A stretch of DNA of 64,000 nucleotides from Marinobacter orientalis (GCF_004792665.1 NZ_SRZX01000001.1:310001-374000), one strand, 5' to 3'; positions 19,862-28,689 are shown, counted from the first letter of the stretch. Notes: a model not told the origin generated them from the sequence alone. Numbers and translations are program-made.

Positions 19862-19883
19862 CAGAATTTCCTGTCTTGAATAC

Positions 19884-20633
19884 TTACTGGCTGAGCTGGA
19901 TCAGCCGAGCGGGGTCGGAAATGAACAAGCGGCTGCGGTTAACCCGCACAAGCCCGTTTGATTTCAGGTCCGCCAGGATTCGTGAAAAGGTTTCCGGCTG
20001 CATGGCAAGTCGCGAAGCCACAAGACACTTGGGCAGTGGCAGTTCCACTTCCCCACCTTCTTCGGCGCCACTCGGCAGAAGATCGATCAGGTAACGGATC
20101 AGGCGATCACGGGCGCTCTGGATGGTCATGATCTCCAGGTCGTGGAAGCGTGCCACGGCACGCTTGGCATAATGGCGCAATGCGGCCTGGGTGTATTCGG
20201 GCCTTTTTTCCAGCAAATCCTGGTAGACCTTCACCGGGATCATCAATACTTCGCTGGACTTCAGTGCCTCGGCGTAACAGGCGTATCTGGCCGGGTCTGC
20301 GTAGATCATGACCTCGGCGAAGCAGTCACCGGGGGCAATACTGTCCAGTGTGCGGTCTATTCCGGAGGCATCGAGGCGGTACAGGCGGAGCCGGCCGGAT
20401 ATCACGAAAAAGAAGTGGTGGGCAGGCATGTCCTGCCGATAGAGCAGCTGGTGATGGCCAAGACGCAGGCGCCTGGACTGTTGCACCAGATCCGTCAGGT
20501 CGGCGTCGGTCAATGATGAAAAGAGCGGATGCTGGCGCATTGAAGCCAGCTGGTCATCCTCTTCGATCGGTTTGTTGACGGCCACCAGTACCGGTTTGCT
20601 GTAGCGTGTTTCGGCGGTTTGTAAAAGTACCAT
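19884..20633 (-). CDS. dnr: Crp/Fnr family regulator, DNR type
   Basis: A 249-residue regulator with an N-terminal cyclic-nucleotide-binding-like beta-roll (about 40-150), a long dimer helix and a winged helix whose recognition helix contains PETFSRIL; the E..SR pattern reads TTGAT half-sites as in FNR. It lacks the N-terminal cysteine cluster of FNR/ANR, so it fits the DNR group, which senses NO through haem and activates nir, nor and nos genes. The ATG at 20633 follows AGGGGGG; the open frame extends further upstream but has no good site. Its promoter region carries NarL-, FNR- and NsrR-like elements. Neighbours are nosR and the nar operon. Confidence 0.88.
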   Translation of the reverse strand: MVLLQTAETRYSKPVLVAVNKPIEEDDQLASMRQHPLFSSLTDADLTDLVQQSRRLRLGHHQLLYRQDMPAHHFFFVISGRLRLYRLDASGIDRTLDSIAPGDCFAEVMIYADPARYACYAEALKSSEVLMIPVKVYQDLLEKRPEYTQAALRHYAKRAVARFHDLEIMTIQSARDRLIRYLIDLLPSGAEEGGEVELPLPKCLVASRLAMQPETFSRILADLKSNGLVRVNRSRLFISDPARLIQLSQ

Positions 20634-20645
20634 TTTTTGCCCCCC

Positions 20646-20660
20646 TGCATTATTAATGCA
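20646..20660. promoter_or_regulatory. NsrR-like palindrome overlapping the dnr leader
   Basis: TGCATTATTAATGCA is a perfect palindrome around one central base, and on the minus strand it reads GAAATGCATTA-A-TAATGCA, resembling the ATGCAT core of NsrR operators. It lies between a -10 candidate (TAATAT/TATAAA, 20673-20682) and the ribosome-binding site, a position suited to repression. Confidence 0.4.
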
Positions 20661-20705
20661 TTTCATATCTGGTTTTATATTAAGGGGGCTCGAGGAGAAA
20701 ATCGC

Positions 20706-20721
20706 TCCCCCGATGGGGGTA
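20706..20721. promoter_or_regulatory. NarL-type 7-2-7 palindrome in the dnr promoter
   Basis: Read on the minus strand, TACCCCCATCGGGGGA is two inverted heptamers two bases apart. It is centred about 32 bases before the TAATAT hexamer at 20677-20682, so it would sit near -43, a position suited to activation. Confidence 0.5.
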
Positions 20722-20744
20722 GTTGGGGGGTTATTACTGAGTAA

Positions 20745-20758
20745 TTGACTTAGCTCAA
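20745..20758. promoter_or_regulatory. FNR/DNR-type box upstream of dnr
   Basis: TTGACTTAGCTCAA keeps the TTGA-N6-TCAA core of the FNR/ANR/DNR consensus. It lies 112 bases before the dnr start and about 30 bases upstream of the NarL-type palindrome, consistent with anaerobic activation of dnr by an ANR-like protein. Confidence 0.5.
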
Positions 20759-20804
20759 AGAAGGATATGGGTAGCGCGATAATCGCATTTTTTACGGGGG
20801 AGCA

Positions 20805-20918
20805 CGGTCCGGTGGCTGACCTCCTTCCCAAAACACGCTGTGAATACGTCCATGTACGCTTGGGCTCCGCCATCCATGGCTCCGCACAGTTTTGGGAAGG
20901 AGGTCAGCCACCGGACCG
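20805..20918. repeat. Long inverted repeat with conserved loop, copy C
   Basis: Perfect 30-base arms (20805-20834 and 20889-20918) flank a 54-base loop with the full conserved core: ACGCTGTGAATACGTCCATG, then TACGCTTGGGCTCCGCCATC, then CATGGCTCCGCACA. It lies between the ppiC stop and the dnr promoter and could end the long nar transcript, though no T run follows. Confidence 0.9.
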
Positions 20919-20932
20919 CCGCAGTTTGGGAG

Positions 20933-21739
20933 CTACTGCATCAGGGGTGAATCAGGTATTTCCATGTCTACACCCTCCACACCGGTTTCCGCAGCCAACA
21001 CCTGCAGATACTGACGAAGCGCCCGCCTGGTTACGCTTTCGCTCAGGTACTGACGGATCTGGGGCTTTACGTGTTCGTAAGGCAGTTGTTCGCCGTCGAT
21101 GCGCTGGTCAACACGTACAAGGTGCCAGCCGTAACGGGTTTCGATGAGTTCGGGGTTCAGGCCTTCCTGGAGGGTCAGGACCGGGCGCTCGAATTCCTCT
21201 ACTGTCTGGCCTTTGCTGATCTGGCCGAGGCTGCCGCCCTGGTGGCGGGATTCGCAGGCTGAGTATTGTTTGGCCAGTTGCGCGAACTGGGCACGACCGT
21301 CAAGGAGCGAGGACAGGAGCTGTCTTCCTGCCTCTTCCTGACGGAGGCGCTCCTGGACGTCGTCCGGGGCGGCTGCCAGGAGAATGTGGCTGACGGCCAT
21401 CAGAGTCGGGCTGTGGAAGCGGCCGGGGTTGGCGGCGTAGAAGCGTTCGCAGTCCTGCTCGCTGGGGTCGGGTACGTTGAGTTCCTGTTCCAGTACACTG
21501 GCGATGCGGTCTTCTTCGTCGGCAATGTCGTCCAGTTGCAGGCGGGTGGCCTGTTGCAGAAGGAGTTCGCGGATGACAAGGCTCTTGGCGGCATCGTGCC
21601 AGGCTTCGGCGACTTCCTCGGCCGGGTGGTGCTGCATTTCCCGCGCGATGTCGTCTTCGCCGATGAGGGTGTCACCCACGTAGACCGGGGGAAACTGGTT
21701 TCTGGGTTTTTCGGCTTCGCCTGTTGGGATGAGTTGCAT
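20933..21739 (-). CDS. Parvulin-type peptidyl-prolyl isomerase of the nar operon (NifM/PpiC-like)
   Basis: A 268-residue protein without signal peptide or membrane segment. The parvulin domain (about 115-215) is recognisable from VSHILLAA, FAQLAKQYSACES, GGSLGQISKGQTV and YGWHLVRVDQ. It catalyses cis-trans isomerisation of prolyl bonds and, being cytoplasmic, may help fold NarG/NarH or other nitrate-reductase parts. The same gene follows narI in the Pseudomonas aeruginosa nar operon. It is separated from narI by 189 bases containing three repeat units, and followed by copy C of the hairpin family. Confidence 0.87.
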   Translation of the reverse strand: MQLIPTGEAEKPRNQFPPVYVGDTLIGEDDIAREMQHHPAEEVAEAWHDAAKSLVIRELLLQQATRLQLDDIADEEDRIASVLEQELNVPDPSEQDCERFYAANPGRFHSPTLMAVSHILLAAAPDDVQERLRQEEAGRQLLSSLLDGRAQFAQLAKQYSACESRHQGGSLGQISKGQTVEEFERPVLTLQEGLNPELIETRYGWHLVRVDQRIDGEQLPYEHVKPQIRQYLSESVTRRALRQYLQVLAAETGVEGVDMEIPDSPLMQ

Positions 21740-21761
21740 GGCTGTTTTCCTTTGAGCTGGT

Positions 21762-21901
21762 TGTCGGATTACGACTTTGTCTAATCCGACCTACATGTGC
21801 CGGGCTTTGTCGGATTACGACTTCGTCTAATCCGACCTACGGCTGGAGCTTCGGGTTCGGGTAGGTCGGATTAGCGTGGCCCCGCCACGCGTAATCCGAC
21901 A
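21762..21901. repeat. Cluster of three short palindromic REP-like units
   Basis: Units at 21762-21795 and 21809-21840 are nearly identical (core GTCGGATTACGACTT...AATCCGACCTAC), and a third, 21861-21901, is in inverse order (GTAGGTCGGATTAGCG...CGTAATCCGACA). Each folds on itself. GTAGGTCGGATTAGCG repeats are common between genes of many gammaproteobacteria. They fill the narI-ppiC gap and may stabilise or end the narGHJI message. Confidence 0.85.
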
Positions 21902-21928
21902 CATTTACCGTCACCCCAGTTCACACCA

Positions 21929-22609
21929 TCACGCCCGCTTGCGCACCACCTGATACTTCCGCCCGAAATACTCCACCGGCACGCTCAACATGTGCACCAG
22001 GCGGGTGAACGGGAACAGTACGAAGATGGTCAGGCCCAGGAAGATGTGGGTCTTGTAGATCCAGTTTACGTCGGCAATGTAGCCTGCCGCGCCGCCCTGC
22101 AGGGTGACGATGCTCTGGGCCCAGGCGGAGAACTTGAGCATGGTGCTGCCATCCAGGTGGCCCATGGTGGGCAGGATGGTGAGCATGCCAAGCACCAGTT
22201 GCACTACCAGGATCACGATGATCATGTTGTCCGCAAAGGTGCTGCTGGCCTTGATGCGGGGGTCGGTCAGCCGGCGCCAGGCCAGCATCCCGCCACCAAT
22301 GATGGCCATTACTCCGGCAATACCACCAACCACAATCGCCAGGACCTGTTTGGTTCCCGGGGTCATGAACGGCTCATAGAGCGCATGAGGAGTCAGCAGG
22401 CCAACCAGGTGGCCAAAGAAGATCACCAGTACCCCCACATGGAACAGCACGCTGGCCATGACCATGTTTTTCTTGCGTAGCATCTGGCTGGAGTGGGCTT
22501 TCCAGGTGAACTGACCATGGTCGTAGCGCGCCCAGGTGCCAACGATCAGCACGACCAGGGCGATGTACGGGTAAACCCCGAAAAACAGTGTATTGAGATA
22601 GGACATCAT
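21929..22609 (-). CDS. narI: Respiratory nitrate reductase gamma subunit NarI
   Basis: A 226-residue membrane protein with five predicted helices that carries two b haems and oxidises quinol on the periplasmic side, passing electrons to NarH. Histidines suited to haem ligation occur in VLFHVGVLVIFFGHLVG and in the C-terminal KTHIFLG...RLVHMLS segments. The N-terminus MMSYLNTLFFGVYPYIAL is typical. GGAGGAAACTG precedes the start. It is the last structural gene of narGHJI. Confidence 0.95.
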   Translation of the reverse strand: MMSYLNTLFFGVYPYIALVVLIVGTWARYDHGQFTWKAHSSQMLRKKNMVMASVLFHVGVLVIFFGHLVGLLTPHALYEPFMTPGTKQVLAIVVGGIAGVMAIIGGGMLAWRRLTDPRIKASSTFADNMIIVILVVQLVLGMLTILPTMGHLDGSTMLKFSAWAQSIVTLQGGAAGYIADVNWIYKTHIFLGLTIFVLFPFTRLVHMLSVPVEYFGRKYQVVRKRA

Positions 22610-22629
22610 TTCAGTTTCCTCCCGCGCCC

Positions 22630-23370
22630 TCAGGCGCCTCCTGCCTGACGGGGCATTGCATCCGTCATCAACTGATCACTCAGATGGATGGTCTGGGTCT
22701 GCTCCAGTTCGCGGCGGCGCTGGCCTACAACGCCACCGGTATTGCAGGAACTTCCCTGATCGTCCACAAATTTAACCATTTCCTCTTCCCAGACCTTATC
22801 CAGCGCTTCCGGCGTGTCGTCCCGCTCTTCCGAGGCCACGATCTGCGCCAGCTCCTGGCGATTGGCCTCACGGCCAGACAACACCAGCAGCGAATCCATC
22901 AGCACGTGGTAAAGGCTCTCCCGCTGGTAAAGCCTTTCGCCCAGGAGCCCAAGGATATGGTGAATATCTTCCAGCCAGTTTTTGATCTCTTCCCATGGCC
23001 GTGTGGAGAGATACTCCAGGAACAGCGGCAGGTAATCCGGCAACTCCCTGGCATCGATCTCTAGGCCATTGGCACGGTACTGCTCCATCAGATCCACCAT
23101 GGCCTGGCCACGGTCGCGGGATTCACCGTGCACATGCTCGAACAGCAGCAGGGACGTCGCCCTGCCCTTGTCGAAAGTGCCCACGTAGTTTTCCTGCATG
23201 TCCAGAAGGTTGCCATCGCACACCAGATCGACGCACCGCAGCAGCTGTTCCTTGTTCTGCCGTGGCAGCCGGCTGTCTTCGAGCACAGCCGCCACCAGTA
23301 CGTCCTTGGAGGCCTGGAGTTCTTCGTTGGGGTACTCAAGCACCCGCGCTATTACTTTTAAAAGTTGCAT
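22630..23370 (-). CDS. narJ: Nitrate reductase assembly chaperone NarJ
   Basis: A 246-residue cytoplasmic chaperone of the TorD/NarJ type. YVGTFDKGRATSLLLFEHVHGESRDRG is abbreviated here to its core FDKGRATSLLLFEH, the family hallmark, and LPDYLPLFLEYLS is a second conserved block. It binds NarG until the molybdenum cofactor is inserted and is not part of the final enzyme. The ATG at 23370 follows AAGGAGGCCGAG; the open frame upstream overlaps the narH end and is not used. It lies between narH and narI with short gaps. Confidence 0.93.
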   Translation of the reverse strand: MQLLKVIARVLEYPNEELQASKDVLVAAVLEDSRLPRQNKEQLLRCVDLVCDGNLLDMQENYVGTFDKGRATSLLLFEHVHGESRDRGQAMVDLMEQYRANGLEIDARELPDYLPLFLEYLSTRPWEEIKNWLEDIHHILGLLGERLYQRESLYHVLMDSLLVLSGREANRQELAQIVASEERDDTPEALDKVWEEEMVKFVDDQGSSCNTGGVVGQRRRELEQTQTIHLSDQLMTDAMPRQAGGA

Positions 23371-23380
23371 CTCGGCCTCC

Positions 23381-24949
23381 TTATTCCTGCAGCTGTTTCG
23401 GGTCAACCTGTTTCACGGTGGACAGTTTCTGCACCATGCTTGAGGTCTGCTTACGGCCACCAAACATGTTGAACTTGCTGTCGCCGTTGCAACCGTCGCC
23501 GAAGCTGAAGCCGCAACCACCGCGCTCGCCGTGGGCGTCAGGGAAGGCTTCCTTGGCCAGTTCGCGGTGACTGGTGGGGATTACGAAGCGATCCTCATAG
23601 TCAGCTATGGCCAGGTAGCGGTACATCTCATCGGCCTGTGCTTTGGTCAGACCAGCTTCCTGCAACGCCCGCAGGTCTTCCCTGCCTTCCACGGTTTCTG
23701 CCCGCTTGTACAGGCGCATGGCCATGATCCGCTTGAGCGCCAGAACGATAGGCTTCTCGTCACCGGCAGTGAGCAGGTTAGCCAGGTACTTGACCGGGAT
23801 CCGCAGGCTTTCGATCTTCGGCAGCACACCGTCGAACTCGACCTTGCCGGCTTCCGCCGCAGACTGGATCGGGCTCAGTGGCGGCACGTACCAGACCATG
23901 GGCAGAGTGCGGTATTCCGGATGCAGCGGCAGGGCCAGTTTCCAGTCCACCGCCATCTTGTAGACCGGGCTGCGCTGGGCCGCCTCAATCACATTCATGG
24001 GAACGCCGTCCTTCTTCGCCTGCTCGATCACCTTGGGATCGTTCGGATCCAGGAAGATTTCCAGTTGTTTCTCGTACAGCTCATGCTCGCCCGGGGTGCT
24101 GGCCACTTCTTCAATGCGGTCAGCATCGTAAAGCAGCACGCCCAGGTAACGGATGCGGCCGACACAGGTCTCGGAGCATACTGTGGGCAGGCCTGCTTCA
24201 ATCCGCGGATAGCAGAAGATGCACTTTTCCGACTTGCCGGTTTTCCAGTTGAAGTAAATCTTCTTGTACGGGCATCCGGAGACACACATCCGCCAGCCAC
24301 GGCACTTGTCCTGGTCGATCAGTACAATGCCGTCCTCTTCCCGCTTGTAGATAGCGCCGCTGGGGCAACTGGCCACACAGGTGGGGTTCAGGCAGTGCTC
24401 GCACAGACGCGGCAGATACATCATGAAGGTATTTTCGAACTGGCCGTAGATGTCTGCCTGGACCTGGTCGAAGTTCTTGTCCTTGCGGCGCTTGGCGAAC
24501 TCGGTACCGAGAATTTCTTCCCAGTTCGGGCCCCATTCGATTTTCTGCATGCGCTGGCCGGAGATCAGCGACCGCGGCCTCGCCACCGGCTGGTGCTTGC
24601 TGTCACCTGCGGTATGCAGATGCTGGTAATCGAAATCAAACGGCTCGTAGTAGTCATCAATTTGCGGCAGGTCCGGGTTGGCGAAGATGTTCGCCAGAAT
24701 CCGGAAGCGGCCACCGATCTTGGGGCGGATCTTGCCGGAGCTGTCGCGCATCCAGCCACCCTTCCACTTGTCCTGGTTCTCCCACTCTTTGGGGTAACCG
24801 ATACCGGGTTTGGTCTCGACGTTGTTGAACCAGGCGTACTCCATGCCTTCACGGCTGGTCCATACGTTTTTGCAGGTGACGGAACAGGTATGGCAACCGA
24901 TGCACTTGTCCAGGTTCAGTACCATGCCGACTTGGGAACGGATTTTCAT
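23381..24949 (-). CDS. narH: Respiratory nitrate reductase beta subunit NarH
   Basis: A 522-residue electron-transfer subunit. Four cysteine clusters are visible: CIGCHTCSVTC near the N-terminus, CEHCLNPTCVASCPSG, CRGWRMCVSGCPYK (a Trp replaces one Cys, giving the 3Fe-4S centre of this family) and CIFCYPRIEAGLPTVCSETC. It wires quinol electrons from NarI to the molybdenum centre of NarG on the cytoplasmic face. The start overlaps the narG stop by four bases (ATGA). The length agrees with Escherichia coli NarH (512). Confidence 0.96.
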   Translation of the reverse strand: MKIRSQVGMVLNLDKCIGCHTCSVTCKNVWTSREGMEYAWFNNVETKPGIGYPKEWENQDKWKGGWMRDSSGKIRPKIGGRFRILANIFANPDLPQIDDYYEPFDFDYQHLHTAGDSKHQPVARPRSLISGQRMQKIEWGPNWEEILGTEFAKRRKDKNFDQVQADIYGQFENTFMMYLPRLCEHCLNPTCVASCPSGAIYKREEDGIVLIDQDKCRGWRMCVSGCPYKKIYFNWKTGKSEKCIFCYPRIEAGLPTVCSETCVGRIRYLGVLLYDADRIEEVASTPGEHELYEKQLEIFLDPNDPKVIEQAKKDGVPMNVIEAAQRSPVYKMAVDWKLALPLHPEYRTLPMVWYVPPLSPIQSAAEAGKVEFDGVLPKIESLRIPVKYLANLLTAGDEKPIVLALKRIMAMRLYKRAETVEGREDLRALQEAGLTKAQADEMYRYLAIADYEDRFVIPTSHRELAKEAFPDAHGERGGCGFSFGDGCNGDSKFNMFGGRKQTSSMVQKLSTVKQVDPKQLQE

Positions 24950-27900
24950 TTCATAACCTCCTGAACAGTGTCATTGCCCTCACCATCGAGCCAGTCGATG
25001 TTGTGCATCTTACGCACCACCACGAATTCATCGCGGTTGGAGCCTACGGTGCCGTAGTAGTTGAAGCCATAGGAATACTGGGCGTAGCCACCGATCATGT
25101 GGGTCGGTTTCGGGCATACCCGCGTGACCGAGTTGTGGATACCGCCACGGGTTCCGGTGATCTCGGAGCCGGGGATATTCACAATCCGCTCCTGGGCGTG
25201 ATACATCATTACCATGCCCGGCATGACCCTCTGGCTGACCACCGCCCGGGCCGCTATGGCGCCGTTGGCGTTGAACAGTTCGATCCAGTCGTTGTCCTCA
25301 ATCTCCATTTCCTTCGCGTCATCCTCACTCAGCCACACAATGGGGCCGCCGCGGGAAAGGGTCAGCATCAGCAGGTTGTCGCTGTAGGTGCTGTGAATAC
25401 CCCACTTCTGGTGCGGTGTTATCCAGTTCAGCGCCTTCTCTGGATGACCATTGCTGCGCTGGTTCAGCATGCTGCTGACCGTTTTGGTGTTGATGGGCGG
25501 ACGGTAGACCAGCAGGCTCTCACCAAAGGCGCGCATCCACTCATGGTCCTGGTAGAACTGCTGACGACCGGTCAGGGTGCGCCAGGGGATCAGCTCGTGC
25601 ACGTTGGTATAACCGGCGTTGTAGGACACATGCTCGTCTTCAAGGCCGGACCAGGTAGGACTGGAGATGATCTTGCGCGGCTGCGCCACGATATCCCGGA
25701 AGCGGATCTTTTCCTCTTCCTTGTTCTTCGCCAGATGGGTGTGATCCAGGCCGGTCATTTCTGACAGCGCAGCCCAGGCCTTTACCGCTACCTGACCATT
25801 GGTTTCCGGTGCCAGGGTCAGAATCACTTCTGCCGCATCAATAGCACTTTCAATTTTGGGACGGCCGGCGTTGGCACCGTCGATATGCTTGTAGTTCAGG
25901 TCGCCAAGGAACGTCACTTCCTTCTCGGTGTTCCAGCTGATGCCTTTGCCGCCATTACCCAGCTTGTCCATCAGCGGCCCAAGGGAGGTAAAGCGTGCGT
26001 AGGTGTTCGGGTAGTCCCGCTCAACGGTAATGAAGTTGGGCGCGGTCTTGCCCGGGATCAGGTCACATTCGCCTTTCTTCCAGTCCTTCACATCGAAAGG
26101 CTGGCCCAGCTCGGCCGGCGCATCGTGCAGCAGCGGCAGGGTGACAACGTCTTTCTCGACGCCCAGGTGACCCTCGGTCGCCCTGGAGAATGCCCTGGCA
26201 ATGCCCTTGTAGATTTCCCAGTCACTACGGGCTTCCCAGGCCGGGTCAGTGGCGGCGGTCAACGGGTGAATGAACGGATGCATGTCTGACGTGTTCAGGT
26301 CGTTCTTCTCGTACCAGGTTGCGGTCGGCAGAACGATGTCCGAATACATGCAGGTGGTGGACATGCGGAAGTCGAGGGTCACCAGCAGGTCGAGCTTGCC
26401 TTCCGGCGCCTCATCATGCCATTTGACTTCCTCGGGCTTGGCGCCGCCTTCGTGGCCCAGATCTTTGCCTTGCAGACCACTCTTGGTGCCCAGCAGGTAC
26501 TTGAGCATGTACTCATGGCCTTTACCGGAAGAACCAAGCAGATTGGAACGCCAGATAAACATATTTCTGGGGTGGTTCTGGGGCGCTTCCGGGTCCTCGG
26601 CGGCGAAGGCCAATGAACCATCCTTCATGGACTGGGCCACATAGTCGGGCACTTCCATGCCAGCCTTTTCCGCTTCCGCGGCAATGCCCAGGGGGTTACG
26701 GTTCAGCTGCGGCGCAGACGGTAACCAGCCCATGCGTTCGGCACGAACGTTGTAGTCAATCAGGCTGCCACCGAATCTGGACTTGTCCGCCAGCGGTGAC
26801 AGAATCTCGTCCACGCCCAGTTTCTCGTAGCGCCACTGGCCGGAGTGAGCATAAAAGAAGGACGTGGAGTTCATGTGGCGCGGCGGGCGCTGCCAGTCCA
26901 GACCAAACGCCAGCGGCTGCCAGCCGGTCTGCGGGCGCAGTTTTTCCTGTCCCACATAGTGGGCCCAGCCACCACCGCTCTGGCCGACACAGCCGCACAT
27001 GATCAGCATATTGATCAGACCGCGGTAGTTCATGTCCATGTGATACCAGTGGTTCATGCCGGCACCGACGATGACCATGGAGCGGCCCCTGGTCTTGTCT
27101 GCGTTATCCGCAAACTCGCGGGCAATGCGGATCACTTTGTGGGCGGGAACACCGGTGATCTTTTCCTGCCAGGCCGGAGTGTAGGGCTTCACTTCGTCAT
27201 AGGACGTAGCGCCATCATCGTCGCCCAGGCCACGGCTGATACCGTAGTTAGCCACCATCAGGTCATAGACAGTGACCACCCGACCCTCGTTGCCGTCAGC
27301 CAGTTGCACTTTGCGGCTGCCAAGCTTGTGGGTCAGGGTGTCGGAAACCTCCACGTGCTTGAAGTGGTCATGTTCGATACCGCCGAAGTACGGGAACGCA
27401 ACATCCACCACGTCATCGTGCTTCTCGACCATCGACAGCTGCAGTTCCACATCGTTGGTGCCCGCAGTCTGCTTGAGGTTCCAGTTGCCCTTTTCACCCC
27501 AGCGATAACCGATGGAGCCGTTGGGAGCGGTCAACTGGTTGGTTTTCTCGTCGATAGCAATGGTTTTCCACTCGGGATTGTTCTCTTCCCCGAGGCCATC
27601 GACCAGATCACTGGCGCGCAGGAAGCGGCCCGGCACGTAGCGGCCGTCCTCACGCTTCTCCAGCATCACCAGGTAAGGCATGTCAGTGTAGCGGCGCACG
27701 TAGTCAGTGAAGTATTCACTGGGGTTGTCGACGTGGAATTCTTTCAGAATCACGTGACCCATGGCCATGCCCAGGGCGGCATCAGTGCCCTGCTTCGGGT
27801 TCAGCCATTCATCAGAGAGCTTGGACACTTCTGCGTAGTCCGGGGTAATGGCAACCGTTTTGGTGCCCTTGTAACGGACTTCCGTGAAGAAGTGGGCATC

Positions 27901-28689
27901 CGGGCTGCGGGTCTGGGGTACGTTGGAGCCCCAGGCAATGATGTAGCCGGAGTTGTACCAGTCGGCGGATTCCGGCACGTCGGTCTGCTCGCCCCAGGTC
28001 TGTGGCGAGGCCGGCGGCAGGTCGCAGTACCAGTCATAGAAACTCATGCACACGCCACCGATCAGGGACAGGTAACGGCTGCCGGCTGCGTAGGACACCA
28101 TGGACATGGCCGGAATCGGCGAGAAGCCCAGAATCCGGTCCGGACCGTGCTTCTTGGCAGTGTAGACGTTGGAAGCGCCGATCAGCTCGTTGACTTCATC
28201 CCAGCTTGAACGCACAAATCCGCCCATGCCGCGACGGGGCTTGTATTCGGCCGTCTTCTTGGGATCCTCGACAATGGATGCCCAGGCTTCGACAGGATCG
28301 TTGTACTGGATCCTGGCTGCCCGCCAGAGTTGCATCAGATGCTTGCGCATCAGCGGGTACTTCAGGCGATTGGCGCTGTACATGTACCACGAATAGCTGG
28401 CACCACGGGGGCAGCCGCGGGGCTCGTGGTTGGGCAGATCCGGACGGGTACGTGGGTAGTCGGTCTGCTGGGTTTCCCAGGTAACCAGACCGTTCTTGAC
28501 GTAAATCTTCCAGCTGCAGGAGCCGGTGCAGTTGACGCCGTGGGTGGAACGCACAACCTTGTCATGCTGCCAGCGCTGGCGGTAGGTGTCCTCCCACTCG
28601 CGGCTGACATCATGGGTTTCGCCGTGGCCGTTAGCGAACGACTCGCGCTTTTTCCTGAAGTAGCTCAGTTTATCGATCAAATGACTCAT
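24946..28689 (-). CDS. narG: Respiratory nitrate reductase alpha subunit NarG
   Basis: A 1247-residue molybdoenzyme that reduces nitrate to nitrite in the cytoplasm. The N-terminal cluster motif with a histidine ligand is HGVNCTGSCSWKIYVKNG with a further Cys in EPRGCPRG; the segment YDWYCDLPPASPQTWGEQTD contains the aspartate that ligates molybdenum in the family. No Tat signal is present, as usual for the membrane-bound, cytoplasm-facing type. I start at MSHLIDKLS (28689), which is preceded by GGAGAGAGAGACC; an ATG five codons earlier would place that site inside the gene. NarL-type heptamers fill the gap to narK. Confidence 0.97.
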   Translation of the reverse strand: MSHLIDKLSYFRKKRESFANGHGETHDVSREWEDTYRQRWQHDKVVRSTHGVNCTGSCSWKIYVKNGLVTWETQQTDYPRTRPDLPNHEPRGCPRGASYSWYMYSANRLKYPLMRKHLMQLWRAARIQYNDPVEAWASIVEDPKKTAEYKPRRGMGGFVRSSWDEVNELIGASNVYTAKKHGPDRILGFSPIPAMSMVSYAAGSRYLSLIGGVCMSFYDWYCDLPPASPQTWGEQTDVPESADWYNSGYIIAWGSNVPQTRSPDAHFFTEVRYKGTKTVAITPDYAEVSKLSDEWLNPKQGTDAALGMAMGHVILKEFHVDNPSEYFTDYVRRYTDMPYLVMLEKREDGRYVPGRFLRASDLVDGLGEENNPEWKTIAIDEKTNQLTAPNGSIGYRWGEKGNWNLKQTAGTNDVELQLSMVEKHDDVVDVAFPYFGGIEHDHFKHVEVSDTLTHKLGSRKVQLADGNEGRVVTVYDLMVANYGISRGLGDDDGATSYDEVKPYTPAWQEKITGVPAHKVIRIAREFADNADKTRGRSMVIVGAGMNHWYHMDMNYRGLINMLIMCGCVGQSGGGWAHYVGQEKLRPQTGWQPLAFGLDWQRPPRHMNSTSFFYAHSGQWRYEKLGVDEILSPLADKSRFGGSLIDYNVRAERMGWLPSAPQLNRNPLGIAAEAEKAGMEVPDYVAQSMKDGSLAFAAEDPEAPQNHPRNMFIWRSNLLGSSGKGHEYMLKYLLGTKSGLQGKDLGHEGGAKPEEVKWHDEAPEGKLDLLVTLDFRMSTTCMYSDIVLPTATWYEKNDLNTSDMHPFIHPLTAATDPAWEARSDWEIYKGIARAFSRATEGHLGVEKDVVTLPLLHDAPAELGQPFDVKDWKKGECDLIPGKTAPNFITVERDYPNTYARFTSLGPLMDKLGNGGKGISWNTEKEVTFLGDLNYKHIDGANAGRPKIESAIDAAEVILTLAPETNGQVAVKAWAALSEMTGLDHTHLAKNKEEEKIRFRDIVAQPRKIISSPTWSGLEDEHVSYNAGYTNVHELIPWRTLTGRQQFYQDHEWMRAFGESLLVYRPPINTKTVSSMLNQRSNGHPEKALNWITPHQKWGIHSTYSDNLLMLTLSRGGPIVWLSEDDAKEMEIEDNDWIELFNANGAIAARAVVSQRVMPGMVMMYHAQERIVNIPGSEITGTRGGIHNSVTRVCPKPTHMIGGYAQYSYGFNYYGTVGSNRDEFVVVRKMHNIDWLDGEGNDTVQEVMK

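Noticed and set aside
20805..20918. Integron attC interpretation of the long hairpins
   Set aside because: attC sites have conserved core sites at the outer ends and imperfect arms; here the conserved part is the loop, the arms are perfect, and no integrase or cassette array is present.
26845..28209. A 454-codon open frame antisense to narG
   Set aside because: It mirrors the strongly conserved narG coding sequence, has no recognisable family and reflects the GC-rich codon pattern; the same holds for long antisense frames over nosZ, narH, trpB-like and RND genes.
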